64,000 bases of DNA from an uncultured Bacteroidia bacterium (GCA_902767725.1 CACXIM010000005.1:1-64000); one strand, 5' to 3'; positions 15,588 to 25,400 are shown, numbered from the stretch's first letter. Notes: generated by a model not told the origin, from the sequence alone. Program-made: numbers and translations.

Positions 15588-17600
15588 TTATTGCATTTTC
15601 TCAATCTCGATCTGCAGCTGAAGCATTTCATCCCTAAACTTCGCGGCAGCAAGGAAATCCATCTCCTTGACGGCCTTCTCCATGTTCTTCTTGGCTTGCT
15701 GGATGGCTTTCTGGATCTGCTCCTTCGACATGTATTTAGGTTGACCCTCGGCAGCCATCGTTGCATCACCTGTTTGCGAATAGGATACGGGCGCAGGTTG
15801 GCCTTTCAAGGTGCCCAAGGAGTTGTCGATAGCCTTAACAATGGTTTTTGGCACGATGCCATGCGCCTCGTTGTAGGCCATCTGTTTGGCACGACGACGG
15901 GCGGTCTCGTCAATAGTTTTGCGCATGGAATCGGTAATGGTATCAGCATACATGATGACCTTGCTCTCAGCATTACGGGCGGCACGGCCTGCGGTCTGCA
16001 CCAAAGAACGCTCCGAACGAAGGAAACCTTCCTTGTCGGCATCAAGGATAGCCACCAGACTCACCTCAGGCAAATCCAAACCCTCACGCAAAAGATTCAC
16101 GCCGACCAACACGTCGAAATCGCCCATGCGCAAGCCTTGCAGGATCTCTACACGCTCCATGGTGTCAACATCAGAGTGGATATAGCGCGTCTTGATTTTC
16201 AATCCGTTGAGATAGGTATTCAGTTCCTCGGCCATGCGCTTGGTCAAGGTAGTGACGAGCACACGCTGGTTCTTCTCCGTCACTTTATGAATCTCGTCAA
16301 TGAGGTCATCGACTTGGTTCAAACTGGGGCGCACTTCAATCACAGGGTCGAGCAGGCCTGTAGGACGGATCAGTTGCTCCACATACACACCATCACTCTG
16401 CTGCAACTCAAAGTCGGCAGGTGTGGCACTGACGTAGATGGTCTGCCCCGTAAGAGCCTCAAACTCATCGAACTGCAAGGGACGATTATCCAAAGCCGAA
16501 GGCAAACGGAAGCCGTATTCCACCAAGGTCTGCTTGCGTGAACGGTCGCCACCATGCATACCACGGATTTGTGGAATGGTGACATGGCTCTCATCAATAA
16601 TCGTGATGAAATCATCAGGGAAATAGTCAAGTAGACAGAAAGGCCTCGTGCCTGGGCTACGTCCATCAAAATAACGTGAATAGTTCTCTATGCCTGAGCA
16701 ATACCCCAACTCCTTCATCATTTCAAGGTCGTAGTTCACGCGGTCTTCCAAACGTTTGGCTTCAAGGTTTTTCCCAATCTCTCGAAAATACTCGGCCTGC
16801 TTGAACATGTCGTCTTGAATCTCTACTACGGCAGAGTTCAACTTGCTCTGCGATGTCACGAAGATATTTGCGGGGAAGATGGTCAGTTCGGATAGCTCTT
16901 CCATCTTTCTACCCGTCACTGGATTGAGCATTTCAAGGCTGTCGATTTCGTCATCCCAAAACACAATGCGGTAGGCATAATCGGCGTATGCGGGAAACAC
17001 ATCCATCGTCTCCCCTTTCACCCGGAACTTGCCTTGTGTGAATTCAATCTCGTTACGTACATACAAAGCCCCAACCAAGGCCTTGGCCACTTCATCGCGG
17101 CTGATTTTCATGCCACGCTCCAGATAAATGATGTTCTTACCGAAGTCATCTGGATTGCCAATACCGTAAAGGCACGATACCGAAGAAACAACGATAATAT
17201 CGCGCCGACCTGAAAGCAAGGCAGAAGTCGTCGCCAATCGCATCTTGTCGATGTCCATATTGATGGCAAGGTCCTTTTCGATATAGGTGTTGGTGGCAGG
17301 AATGAAAGCCTCGGGCTGGTAGTAGTCGTAATAGGAGACGAAATAATTCACCGCGTTTTCAGGGAAGAACTGCTTGAACTCGCCATAAAGCTGTGCCGCC
17401 AAAGTCTTGTTATGGCTCAGTACCAAAGCGGGCCGATTCACCTGTGCCAGCACATTGGCTATAGTGAAAGTCTTGCCCGAGCCTGTCACGCCGAGTAGCG
17501 TCTGGGCATGGTCACCACGATTCAATCCGTCCACCAACTGCTTAATGGCTTCAGGCTGGTCGCCAGTAGGCTGAAAATCAGAAACTAGTTTGAAATCCAC
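15588..17600 (-). CDS. uvrB: UvrABC excinuclease subunit B
   Basis: A 670-residue damage-recognition helicase of nucleotide excision repair. It has Walker A GVTGSGKTFT, the beta-hairpin region SYYDYYQPEAF, DESHVTIPQIRGMHGGDRSR, helicase motif QTAGRAARN and the C-terminal UVR (UvrC-binding) segment with AIQQAKKNMEKAVKEMDFLAAA. The GTG at 17598-17600 gives the family-typical start VDFKLVSDFQPTGDQ; a GTG 36 nt upstream is in frame but overlaps a TATCTTTG -7 box at 17626-17633, so it is unlikely. It is followed by recQ in the same transcript and divergent from lolD. Confidence 0.94.
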   Translation of the reverse strand: MDFKLVSDFQPTGDQPEAIKQLVDGLNRGDHAQTLLGVTGSGKTFTIANVLAQVNRPALVLSHNKTLAAQLYGEFKQFFPENAVNYFVSYYDYYQPEAFIPATNTYIEKDLAINMDIDKMRLATTSALLSGRRDIIVVSSVSCLYGIGNPDDFGKNIIYLERGMKISRDEVAKALVGALYVRNEIEFTQGKFRVKGETMDVFPAYADYAYRIVFWDDEIDSLEMLNPVTGRKMEELSELTIFPANIFVTSQSKLNSAVVEIQDDMFKQAEYFREIGKNLEAKRLEDRVNYDLEMMKELGYCSGIENYSRYFDGRSPGTRPFCLLDYFPDDFITIIDESHVTIPQIRGMHGGDRSRKQTLVEYGFRLPSALDNRPLQFDEFEALTGQTIYVSATPADFELQQSDGVYVEQLIRPTGLLDPVIEVRPSLNQVDDLIDEIHKVTEKNQRVLVTTLTKRMAEELNTYLNGLKIKTRYIHSDVDTMERVEILQGLRMGDFDVLVGVNLLREGLDLPEVSLVAILDADKEGFLRSERSLVQTAGRAARNAESKVIMYADTITDSMRKTIDETARRRAKQMAYNEAHGIVPKTIVKAIDNSLGTLKGQPAPVSYSQTGDATMAAEGQPKYMSKEQIQKAIQQAKKNMEKAVKEMDFLAAAKFRDEMLQLQIEIEKMQ

Positions 17601-17674
17601 AATCGATATCGTTTTGCAAAGTCTGCAAAGATACACATATTTTTCGTAATTTTGCAGCCTAAAACATACTTGGT

Positions 17675-18322
17675 ATGATTCAAGCGACAGGCATCCATAA
17701 ATCCTACGGCAACCTCGAAGTGCTCAAAGGCATCGACCTCCACATCAACAAGAAGGAAATCGTGAGCATCGTCGGTGCTTCGGGCGCAGGCAAGTCCACT
17801 CTACTCCATATCATCGGTACCTTGGACAAAGCGGACCGCGGACAATTGTTCATTGACGGCACCGAAGTGAGCAAGCTGAACGACACCCAATTGGCTGCTT
17901 TCCGTAACCAAAAGATTGGTTTCGTGTTCCAGTTTCACCACCTCTTGCCTGAGTTTACAGCCATTGAGAACATCTGCATTCCTGCTTACATCGGCGGCAT
18001 GGGCAAGAAAGAAGCTACCGAAAGAGCGGAAAAACTGCTTGCCTACCTGAATCTTACTGACAGAAAAACCCACAAGCCCTCCGAACTCTCAGGTGGTGAG
18101 CAACAGCGCATTGCCGTGGCACGCGCCCTCATCAACCAACCCGCCGTGGTGCTGGCCGACGAGCCTTCGGGCAACCTCGACTCCAAATCGGCAGAAGAAC
18201 TGCACAAACTCTTCTTCCGTCTACGCGACGAAATGAACCAGACCTTCGTCATCGTCACACACAACCCAACATTGGCTGCCATGTCGGATAGGACGATAAC
18301 CATAAAAGACGGAAGAATCTGA
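17675..18322 (+). CDS. lolD: LolD-type ABC transporter ATPase
   Basis: A 215-residue ATP-binding subunit of the MacB/LolD group. It has Walker A GASGAGKS, the Q-loop region [17 protein letters not shown], signature [15 protein letters not shown], Walker [13 protein letters not shown] and the H-loop IVTHN. The HHLLPEFTA stretch and length fit LolD, the ATPase that drives release of lipoproteins from the inner membrane toward the outer membrane. A LolC/E-like permease lies 4.6 kb away at 22902-24125 and could be its partner, although it is not in the same operon. MacB-type efflux function remains an alternative. Confidence 0.85.
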   Translation: MIQATGIHKSYGNLEVLKGIDLHINKKEIVSIVGASGAGKSTLLHIIGTLDKADRGQLFIDGTEVSKLNDTQLAAFRNQKIGFVFQFHHLLPEFTAIENICIPAYIGGMGKKEATERAEKLLAYLNLTDRKTHKPSELSGGEQQRIAVARALINQPAVVLADEPSGNLDSKSAEELHKLFFRLRDEMNQTFVIVTHNPTLAAMSDRTITIKDGRI

Positions 18323-18358
18323 AAAATGAGAATGGAAAATGACACACTAATGCTTAAA

Positions 18359-18445
18359 CGTCATGGCGGAGGAACATCCGCCATCTCCCTAGCACAAAGA
18401 CGACACTCTTAGTTCGGGAGATCGGGGATCAAGTCCGCGATGACG
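18359..18445. repeat. Palindromic element, family B copy 1
   Basis: Downstream of lolD lies a palindrome with outer arms cgtcatggcgga and tccgcgatgacg (one mismatch) and an inner cggaggaacatccg hairpin. A stretch of about 25 nt is shared, in reverse orientation, with the element at 62070-62166 (ggagat, s, gcggatgttcctccgc). A REP-like dispersed repeat is likely. Confidence 0.6.
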
Positions 18446-18522
18446 GTTAAAAGCGATTATTCCTCATCGTTCCAACAATAAAAGACATATCCTTTCGTTA
18501 AAATTCAATAAATCTTTTGATA

Positions 18523-20637
18523 ATGAAAAAACACATAATATTTACCCTATTGTTCGGTGCTTCGCTCCTACTGAGCACCAATTTTGTCCAAGCCCAAAAC
18601 GCCGAGTCGTACGAGTCGCTGATGAAGAAAGGCAACGACAAGTTCAACGCTAAGGACTACATCAGCGCGAAAACCTACTTCGAGATGGCATTGAAGCAGA
18701 AATCGGGCGATGCCACGGCCAAAAAGAAGTTGGACGAAACCGTGAAGAAGATCCAAGAAGACGGTGCCCGTCAGGAGGTGTTCTACGCCCATTTGGATGC
18801 TGGTGACCAATACTATGGACAACAGAAATACGAAGAGGCCTTGGCGGAATACGAAGCTGCTCTGAAGGTCTTCCCCGAGGACAAATACGTTGGGGGTCAA
18901 GCCACCGCTGTGCGAGCCATTCTCAAGGAACGTCAAGACAAGCAGGATGCCTACGACACCGCCATGAGCCAAGGCGAGAGCCTGCTGGCCGAAGACAACT
19001 TCGACGCCGCCATCATGCAGTTTGAGACGGCAAGCGAGATCTTCCCCAACGACAAACTGCCCAAGGAGAAACTGGCCGAAGCCAAACAGAAGAAACAACT
19101 CTACACAGAGAAAGTAGCCCGCTTTGACAAATTGATGGAAGAAGGTCGCCAGTTCGGCTTACGCAAGAACTACGAAGCTGCCATTGACAAACTCGATCAG
19201 GCTTTGGAGCTTTTCCCCAACGACATCGAAGCCAATGCCAAACGCAACGAATACCAAGCCGCCAAAGGCGTGACTGACCAATACAACAGCATCATAGCCG
19301 CTGCCGACCAACTCTATGAAAACAAAGCATACAGAGAAGCCAAATCCCAATACCAAAGTGCACTTGCCGTCGTCTCAGGCGATGCCTATGCAACAGACAT
19401 GATTGGTCGCCTCGACCAACTCATTGCCGAGCAGGATGCCGAAGAAGCCGCAAGAATTGCTGCCGAGCAGGAAGCCGCTCGTCTGGCTGCAGAGGCTGAG
19501 GCCGCACGCTTGGCTGCTGAAGCTGAGGCCGCACGCATAGCGGCGGAGCAAGAGGCCGCAAGGTTGGCTGCAGAGGCTGAAGCTGCACGTATCGCCGCAG
19601 AACAAGAAGCAGCAAGAATTGCTGCCGAACAGGAAGCCGCCCGCTTAGCTGCAGAAGAGGCTGCGCGTATCGCTGCCGAGGAAGAAGCCGCTCGTCTGGC
19701 TGCCGAAGCCGAAGCCGCGCGCATCGCCGCCGAAGAGGAAGCCGCCCGACAAGCCGCATTGGCTGCTGCGGAGGCCGAACGTCAAGCCACCATCAAGACC
19801 ATGCTCGATGCCGCCGACGCTTTGTTCAACCAAAAGGAATATGCCAACGCCAAGGTGAAATACCAAGAGGTAGTAGCCTTCGACGAAGGTAATGCAGCCG
19901 CCACCGCCAAGATCCAGGAAATCGATGGCATCTTTGCCCAAATGGCAGCCGAGTTGGAAGCCAACTACAACAAAGCCATGAGCGCCGGCAACAGTGCCAT
20001 GACTGCTGAAAACTTCGCCGAAGCCATTACCCAATATCAGACGGCCTTGGCCTATAAGCCCGAAGACCCGACGGCCACGGCACAATTGGCCATTGCCCAA
20101 AAGTCGGAGAGCGATCGTATCGCCGCCTTGCGCAGCCAATACGACAAATTCATCAAAGAAGGCGATGCCAACTTCAAGACCAACACCTTCGACAAGGCCA
20201 TCGAAGCCTACACCAAGGCTGAGGAACTTGGCTTGGAGACCTACCCCACTGAGATGATTGCCCGCATCAGCGAGATCATCGAGCAGAACAAGCTGTATGA
20301 GCTGAACAGCGAGCCCATGCTGTTGGCTGCTGGCGAAGCCAAACGATTTGAATTCAACAAGATCGATGTGGCCGTACGCCGTTCCAACTACATCATCATC
20401 AAGGTGCGTAACCCGCATCCTGAGAAGACCTTCCCGATGATCGTTTCCTTCGGCGGTGCCGGTGGCAAGAACGGCGGTTTCGTGCTTCCCATCGCGGCCA
20501 CAGAAGAGGAAAAGACCTTCATCTTCCGCATCGGCTCACAATACAAGTGGTTCAGCGAAGACAACACCTGGATTGAAATCATCTCCGAGAACAACGAAGT
20601 GGAAATCGGGAAACTCGAGGTTTCGAGAAGCAATTAA
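18523..20637 (+). CDS. Secreted TPR protein with Ala-rich octapeptide repeats
   Basis: A 704-residue protein. The start at 18523 gives MKKHIIFTLLFGASLLLS and a signal peptide ending VQAQ; an ATG two codons earlier is possible. Residues about 28-300 contain TPR-like helical repeats (KFNAKDYISAKTYFEMALKQK; KYEEALAEYEAALKVFPED; NYEAAIDKLDQALELFPND). Residues about 305-420 are a low-complexity helix built from EAARLAAE/EAARIAAE octapeptides. More TPRs follow, then a ~110-residue beta-rich C-terminal domain with FEFNKIDVAVRRSNYIIIKVRN. It is probably periplasmic or surface-linked, with the helical rod as spacer. The exact role is unknown. Confidence 0.8.
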   Translation: MKKHIIFTLLFGASLLLSTNFVQAQNAESYESLMKKGNDKFNAKDYISAKTYFEMALKQKSGDATAKKKLDETVKKIQEDGARQEVFYAHLDAGDQYYGQQKYEEALAEYEAALKVFPEDKYVGGQATAVRAILKERQDKQDAYDTAMSQGESLLAEDNFDAAIMQFETASEIFPNDKLPKEKLAEAKQKKQLYTEKVARFDKLMEEGRQFGLRKNYEAAIDKLDQALELFPNDIEANAKRNEYQAAKGVTDQYNSIIAAADQLYENKAYREAKSQYQSALAVVSGDAYATDMIGRLDQLIAEQDAEEAARIAAEQEAARLAAEAEAARLAAEAEAARIAAEQEAARLAAEAEAARIAAEQEAARIAAEQEAARLAAEEAARIAAEEEAARLAAEAEAARIAAEEEAARQAALAAAEAERQATIKTMLDAADALFNQKEYANAKVKYQEVVAFDEGNAAATAKIQEIDGIFAQMAAELEANYNKAMSAGNSAMTAENFAEAITQYQTALAYKPEDPTATAQLAIAQKSESDRIAALRSQYDKFIKEGDANFKTNTFDKAIEAYTKAEELGLETYPTEMIARISEIIEQNKLYELNSEPMLLAAGEAKRFEFNKIDVAVRRSNYIIIKVRNPHPEKTFPMIVSFGGAGGKNGGFVLPIAATEEEKTFIFRIGSQYKWFSEDNTWIEIISENNEVEIGKLEVSRSN
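19437..19784 (+). repeat. Degenerate 24-nt coding repeat (octapeptide EAAR-L/I-AAE)
   Basis: About fourteen copies of a 24-nt unit encode EAARLAAE, EAARIAAE and AEQ variants. The period of 8 residues is not the heptad of a regular coiled coil; the alternating Glu and Arg would favour a single stable helix. Synonymous differences between copies show that the array is not recent. Confidence 0.8.
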
Positions 20638-21020
20638 GACTGTTCCAAACGCCTTAACGCATTCTCTTCATAAGCCATCTCCTGCTTCAGATTCTCCAAT
20701 TGCACTTGTTGGAACATCAACCGCTCCTTGAGTTCTTCAATGAGATGAGCTTCAGCTTGTTGTTTTGTTGCAAATACTTCCGATGCTTTTAACACAATGC
20801 CATTTTCCAAGGTAAGTACATCGTACGGAATAAAGATATTCTTGTCTTGAGGAAGGCCTCTTCGATGGTGGATTATTGGAATTCTTATCTCGTGTTGCCG
20901 CACCTCCACCTGAGCGACTTTTGCCTTCCTAATGGCATATCTTGACTCAGGCGAGCGATAATAGACCGTGTCGCCTTCCTTGAAAAGGCCCCTGTTGAAA
21001 TGAAAAGAATGATTAACCAT
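20634..21020 (-). CDS. Hypothetical protein with C-terminal coiled coil
   Basis: A 128-residue protein. The N-terminal ~75 residues are beta-rich (GDTVYYRSPESRYAIRKAKV, VEVRQHEIRIPIIHHRRGLP), suggesting a small KOW/SH3-like barrel. Residues about 85-128 form a helical, probably coiled-coil tail (QQAEAHLIEELKERLMFQQV). It has no signal peptide. Its stop overlaps the stop of the convergent TPR gene by 4 nt. It appears to be a lone gene; the 240 nt upstream hold only AT-rich sequence. No family recognised. Confidence 0.6.
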   Translation of the reverse strand: MVNHSFHFNRGLFKEGDTVYYRSPESRYAIRKAKVAQVEVRQHEIRIPIIHHRRGLPQDKNIFIPYDVLTLENGIVLKASEVFATKQQAEAHLIEELKERLMFQQVQLENLKQEMAYEENALRRLEQS

Positions 21021-21261
21021 AACCTAATAAACAATTGCCTTTAGGCAGCATGCTGCTTGGTTTTAATGATGGTGAAAATATTACTGCTGTTTTGTGAATT
21101 ACAACATAATATAGACGCATCAATCCGAAATTTCAATCACCAACGAAATTATTTTTTCAAAAAAACATTTAAACACTTTTGATCGTACCAAGGACCATAC
21201 AATGAGCCCTACATAAAGCCTTGTTTCTTCGGCTTTTTCCTATTCATCAAAAGAGAATAAA

Positions 21262-21723
21262 CTACTGCACCTCTGCCGGCAGGGGTATCTCTATCGGCTC
21301 TTTCACCGAACTGATAGAATAGACACTATCAACCACGTACTTGCTCATGCCGCGCCAAGGCAGGGCTCCCAAATATTCCTTATAATGTAGCTCTACGAAC
21401 TTGCCCGCGCAACGTTCAAGTTGCTTTGCCACCCCCTCGTCCTTAACCGAGAAGTTGAATTCGTTTGACTGGATGGTGGCATTGCTGTTTTTGGAGTTAT
21501 AACCGGCTTGGATGAGACGACCTTCGTAGGTCTTGAAAACATAGCCTTTATAGACAAAAAGATTCAATTCGCCAGCCTTCACGCCACTTCCGAAAACGAA
21601 GTAAAACTTGAAAAAGACAAAGCCCGCAGCCGCCAATACTATAATCAGTCCCAAAATGCCAAAGATTCTGCATCCCACTCTCTTTCTTTTTGGTTGCTGG
21701 ATTTCTTCTAATTGTTCTTCCAT
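21262..21723 (-). CDS. Membrane-anchored protein of unknown function
   Basis: A 153-residue protein with a charged N-terminus, one membrane helix (IFGILGLIIVLAAAGFVFF, residues about 20-38) and an extracytoplasmic beta-rich domain (GVKAGELNLFVYKGYVFKTYEGRL, FVELHYKEYLGALPWRG). Conserved Bacteroidetes proteins of this form have sometimes been labelled 6-phosphogluconate dehydrogenase, which the sequence does not support. It starts 2 nt after the nth stop and is the last gene of that minus-strand operon. Confidence 0.7.
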   Translation of the reverse strand: MEEQLEEIQQPKRKRVGCRIFGILGLIIVLAAAGFVFFKFYFVFGSGVKAGELNLFVYKGYVFKTYEGRLIQAGYNSKNSNATIQSNEFNFSVKDEGVAKQLERCAGKFVELHYKEYLGALPWRGMSKYVVDSVYSISSVKEPIEIPLPAEVQ

Positions 21724-21725
21724 GA

Positions 21726-22385
21726 TTATTGCTCTTTTTTCTGGTTCTTTTGGTAAAAATCACAAATCCCCGAAATCCCACATTCTCCACATTTCGGCTT
21801 TCGCGCCAAACAGACATAGCGTCCATGCAAGATAAGCCAATGATGTGCCTTTGACAGCACTTCCTGAGGAAGGTTGGCTACCAGAGTTTTTTCGGTTTCA
21901 AGGACGTTCTTGGAGTTTTTGGTCAGGCCGATGCGGTTCGAGACACGAAACACATGTGTGTCGACTGGCATGGCAGGCTTGTCAAAGGCCACAGCCATCA
22001 TCACATTGGCGGTCTTGCGGCCCACACCTGGAAGCCTCTGCATGTCCTCCAGATTGTTGGGAACGATGCCGTTGAAGTCACGCACCAAAGTCTGCGCCAT
22101 ACCCAACAGGTTCTTGGCCTTGTTGTTGGGATAAGAAATGCTTTTGATATAAGTATAGATTTCTTCTACCGAGGAATCCGCCATGTCTTTGGCCGACGGA
22201 AAACGATGGAACAAGGCGGGTGTGGTCATATTGACGCGCTTGTCGGTACACTGCGCCGAGAGGATGACCGCCACAAGCAACTGATACGGGTCCTTGTACT
22301 CCAACTCCGTTTCAGCCACCGGCATGTGTTCTTCGAAATAGGCTACAAAAGCATCGTATTTTTGTTGAATCTTGGTTTTCATCAA
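21726..22385 (-). CDS. nth: Endonuclease III
   Basis: A 219-residue base-excision repair glycosylase/AP lyase for oxidised pyrimidines. The helix-hairpin-helix LPGVGRKTANVM carries the catalytic Lys, the following VDTHVFRVSNRIG holds the catalytic Asp, and the C-terminal cysteines (CLARKPKCGECGISGIC) match the [4Fe-4S] cluster loop. Length is standard. It overlaps the upstream gene by 4 nt and is followed at 2 nt by the membrane protein gene, giving a tight three-gene operon. Confidence 0.95.
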   Translation of the reverse strand: MMKTKIQQKYDAFVAYFEEHMPVAETELEYKDPYQLLVAVILSAQCTDKRVNMTTPALFHRFPSAKDMADSSVEEIYTYIKSISYPNNKAKNLLGMAQTLVRDFNGIVPNNLEDMQRLPGVGRKTANVMMAVAFDKPAMPVDTHVFRVSNRIGLTKNSKNVLETEKTLVANLPQEVLSKAHHWLILHGRYVCLARKPKCGECGISGICDFYQKNQKKEQ

Positions 22386-22831
22386 ATGATGTCTCCTTGC
22401 TCGTCAACGAGAACACCCCAGCTCACAGCGCTGATTTTGTCGCCTTCAAAGAAGAAGTCGATCATGGCATCCTCAAAGGAAACACGGAGTTCACCGTCTT
22501 CGGTTTCTTCCTCCATCTCCTTGAAGCCGTTATCTTTCATCAACTTGACGACTTCGTCCTTTTTGAGGTCGAACACCTTCTTGCCAAAAAGTGTAGCTGA
22601 TTGGTTTTCAGTTTCGAAGCAGGCCACCACCGACTTGGTGACACCTTCAAAATAGATGTTCGTCTGGATAGCGTCGTATTCGTAATAGATGGAGCGGTTA
22701 CCCGTCTCCTCCATGTCGCTCAACTCCTCATAAAAGTCGGGCATATTCAACAATTTGACGGTCTCGTCAAGGGTCATTCCGAAAGGTATTTCGCCGTAAC
22801 CTTTCAACGGCATAATGGTAAAGTCTTTCAT
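22382..22831 (-). CDS. Conserved hypothetical cytosolic protein
   Basis: A 149-residue acidic protein without signal peptide or membrane helix. The start region MKDFTIMPLKGYGEIPFGMTLDE and the repeated pattern of a short helix (VKLLNMPDFYEEL; VVKLMKDNGFKEME) followed by beta strands suggest two SMI1/KNR4-like or YjbR-like half domains, but I cannot name the family. It is the first gene of the operon with nth, overlapping it by 4 nt, so translation is probably coupled. Confidence 0.65.
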   Translation of the reverse strand: MKDFTIMPLKGYGEIPFGMTLDETVKLLNMPDFYEELSDMEETGNRSIYYEYDAIQTNIYFEGVTKSVVACFETENQSATLFGKKVFDLKKDEVVKLMKDNGFKEMEEETEDGELRVSFEDAMIDFFFEGDKISAVSWGVLVDEQGDII

Positions 22832-22901
22832 AGCTTAGTTGATTCGGCCGCTAAAATAGGCAAATTATTGGAACGAAAAGCAAAAAACACGTTTTTTTCG
22901 C

Positions 22902-24125
22902 TTATTCAAATCGAATCGATTTGGTGGGACTGATGCGGTTGATGACCGAAGTCGGAATCAAAAGCATCAGGACCCATAGTAGGAATGTACCCAAATTGAT
23001 GAAAACCACAGTGCTGATGTGCAATTCAATAGGCACAGCGGAGAGATAATAAGTGGCTGCGTCCAGTTTGATGAATCCCGTGTATTGCTGCAAGAAACAA
23101 AAACCCAATCCAATGACATTACCGATAAGCATGCCGATGAGCAGGATGCGCAGCGAACGGCGCAAGAACACCTCGCGGACGAATTTGTTGCTTGCCCCCA
23201 TGGCCTTCAACAAGCCTATGGTGGAAGTCCGTTCAATAATGATAATCAGCAACATGCTGATGACCGTGATGCCTGCCACCAAAAGCATCAAGGCCATGAT
23301 GAGCCAGACATTGGTATCAAGCAAATCGAGCCAGTCGAAGATTTGAGGGTTGCTTTGCCGAGCGGTATAAGAAGCTAATTCAGAAGGCAAGGCATAGTAC
23401 AGCTTTTCGTTGACTTGGTCGACATCAGCACCCTCTTTCAGCGCAATCTCAAGCAACCCTGCCTCATTGTTCTCCCATCCGTTCAGCTTACGGATTTGGT
23501 TGAGGTCAGCAAAGACATAACGCGCATCAAACTCAGCAAGACCGGTCTCAAAGATGCCCGAAACCGAAAACTTCCTGCCTCTCGCCTGCATGTCCTTGTC
23601 GATAAACCATACGCGGACATCATCGCCCACATTGAGCAACATTTTATCGGCAATTGCCTTGGAAACCAACACCTCCGTTGAACGTTCGTCGACGGTGTAT
23701 TTAGGAGTCTTTCCCTCAAGGAGATAGCTATCGAAATACGTCCAGTCATACTGCTCATCCACACCCTTCAGCACCACACCCTGAATCTCGTCATCGGTCT
23801 TGATCATGCCCGCCTTATTGGCCACCTGTTGGTAGTGGCTAATGCCTTCAACCGTATTCAACCGACTGATGAGCATAGAGTCCAATACAAAAGGGGTCTC
23901 CTCCACCGACTCGTTCTTGTCCAAGGCCTGCACATGAATCGGCGCCACAAAGCCAACGACTTTATCCCGGATTTGGTTCTTGAAACCCACCACAACTGCC
24001 CAAGCAATGAGCATCACCACGATGGCCAAAGCCACGCTCGCAACGGCCAAACGCATGACTGTCGAAGAAAGATTTTCCTTCGATAGCGAAAAAATTCGGT
24101 CTGCTATGTATTTTGGGCCCAACAT
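22902..24125 (-). CDS. LolC/LolE-type ABC transporter permease
   Basis: A 407-residue permease with one N-terminal membrane helix (residues about 25-45, VALAIVVMLIAWAVVVGF), a large periplasmic MacB-like domain and three C-terminal FtsX-type helices (for example MALMLLVAGITVISMLLII). The start was set at the ATG at 24123-24125 (MLGPKYIADRIFSLSKENLS), which matches the family; in-frame codons upstream run into the divergent gene. A TACTTTTG -7 box lies at 24149-24156. It probably works with a LolD-type ATPase such as that at 17675 in lipoprotein release. Confidence 0.85.
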   Translation of the reverse strand: MLGPKYIADRIFSLSKENLSSTVMRLAVASVALAIVVMLIAWAVVVGFKNQIRDKVVGFVAPIHVQALDKNESVEETPFVLDSMLISRLNTVEGISHYQQVANKAGMIKTDDEIQGVVLKGVDEQYDWTYFDSYLLEGKTPKYTVDERSTEVLVSKAIADKMLLNVGDDVRVWFIDKDMQARGRKFSVSGIFETGLAEFDARYVFADLNQIRKLNGWENNEAGLLEIALKEGADVDQVNEKLYYALPSELASYTARQSNPQIFDWLDLLDTNVWLIMALMLLVAGITVISMLLIIIIERTSTIGLLKAMGASNKFVREVFLRRSLRILLIGMLIGNVIGLGFCFLQQYTGFIKLDAATYYLSAVPIELHISTVVFINLGTFLLWVLMLLIPTSVINRISPTKSIRFE

Positions 24126-24170
24126 TTGCAGGTTTTTCAATAATTTTGCAAAAGTAAAAATAAAACCGAA

Positions 24171-25400
24171 ATGAAACGACAAATCTTTGCCATCGCCCTG
24201 CTCTTTTGCGCCCTGCTTCCTCAATGCCATGCCCAAGGCCAAAAAGTGAATACAGAAATCACTGAAACCATGGTCGAAGAAGACACTTCTCTTGCTTTCG
24301 TCGACAAGGACCATTATGTCAGCGCCGCCATGCAACTCGACGAATACCTGACTTTGTTGGAAGGTAAGCGTGTGGGTATTGTCGGCAACCAAACCAGTAT
24401 CATAGGCAAAACCCATCTCGTGGACTCCTTACTCTCACTCGGCATCGAGGTAAAGAAAATCTACACCCCCGAGCATGGCTTCCGCGGCACAGCCGACGCT
24501 GGAGCCAGGATCAACAATGGCAAAGACGAAAAAACCGGCCTATCCATTGTCTCACTTTATGGCAAAAACAAAAAGCCCACACCCGAAATGCTGCAAGGCA
24601 TCGACATCATCCTCTTTGACCTGCAGGATGTTGGCGTACGTTTCTACACTTATATCTCCACCATGACTTACGTGATGGAAGCCGCTGCCGAAAACCATCT
24701 CCCCGTCATCGTCCTCGACCGCCCCAATCCCAATGGTTTCTATGTTGACGGTCCAGTACTGAAGCCTGAAAACAATTCATTTGTTGGTATGCACCAAGTG
24801 CCCATCGTCTACGGCATGACCATAGGTGAATACGCCAAGATGGTGAACGGCGAAGGCTGGCTAAAGAACGGCATCACTTGCGACCTCACCGTCATCCCTA
24901 TTAAAGGTTATAACCGCAATGCCATCTACGAGTTGCCCGTGAAGCCTTCGCCCAACCTGCCCAACTGGGAGTCAGTGTACCTCTATCCTACCCTTTGTCT
25001 CTTTGAAGGAACAAATGTCAGTGTGGGACGTGGCACGGAAACACCTTTCCAAATCTATGGCCATCCTGATATGCGCGGCAGCTATACCTTCACGCCCAAA
25101 AGCACCAGCGGCGCTTCCAAGCCCCTTCTGGAAGGCCAACGCTGTCGTGGCGAGAATCTGGTGGAATATGCCCACGACTATGTCATCAACGACAACCAGC
25201 TCCAACTGGAATGGGTTATCGAAGCCTATATGCAACTGAAAGACAAAGGCTTCTTCAAGGATTATTTCCGTCTGCTTTCGGGCGACAAGCAGACGCAGCG
25301 CGACATTGAGAACGGAAAAAGCGCAGACGAGATCCGCGCTTCCTGGAAAGACGACCTTGAGGGGTTCACGGCTGTTAGGGCAAAATACTTGCTTTACTAA
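24171..25400 (+). CDS. DUF1343 (NamZ-like) exo-beta-N-acetylmuramidase, secreted
   Basis: A 409-residue protein with a signal peptide (MKRQIFAIALLFCALLPQCHAQ). The remainder carries DUF1343 hallmarks: VGIVGNQTS, YTPEHGFRG, DLQDVGVRFYTYISTM, VLDRPNPNG, PNLPNWESVYLYPTLCLFEGTNVSVGRGTETPFQ in pieces, and a C-terminal FRLLSGD motif. This family (YbbC/NamZ, GH171) removes terminal MurNAc from peptidoglycan fragments, so a cell-wall recycling role in the periplasm is likely. It is divergent from the LolC/E-type permease gene with a 45-nt gap. Confidence 0.88.
   Translation: MKRQIFAIALLFCALLPQCHAQGQKVNTEITETMVEEDTSLAFVDKDHYVSAAMQLDEYLTLLEGKRVGIVGNQTSIIGKTHLVDSLLSLGIEVKKIYTPEHGFRGTADAGARINNGKDEKTGLSIVSLYGKNKKPTPEMLQGIDIILFDLQDVGVRFYTYISTMTYVMEAAAENHLPVIVLDRPNPNGFYVDGPVLKPENNSFVGMHQVPIVYGMTIGEYAKMVNGEGWLKNGITCDLTVIPIKGYNRNAIYELPVKPSPNLPNWESVYLYPTLCLFEGTNVSVGRGTETPFQIYGHPDMRGSYTFTPKSTSGASKPLLEGQRCRGENLVEYAHDYVINDNQLQLEWVIEAYMQLKDKGFFKDYFRLLSGDKQTQRDIENGKSADEIRASWKDDLEGFTAVRAKYLLY

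Noticed and set aside
24126..24416. N-terminal extension of the LolC/E-type permease
   Set aside because: The 97 upstream residues do not look like the family, overlap the divergent gene and its promoter region, and lack composition of a signal.
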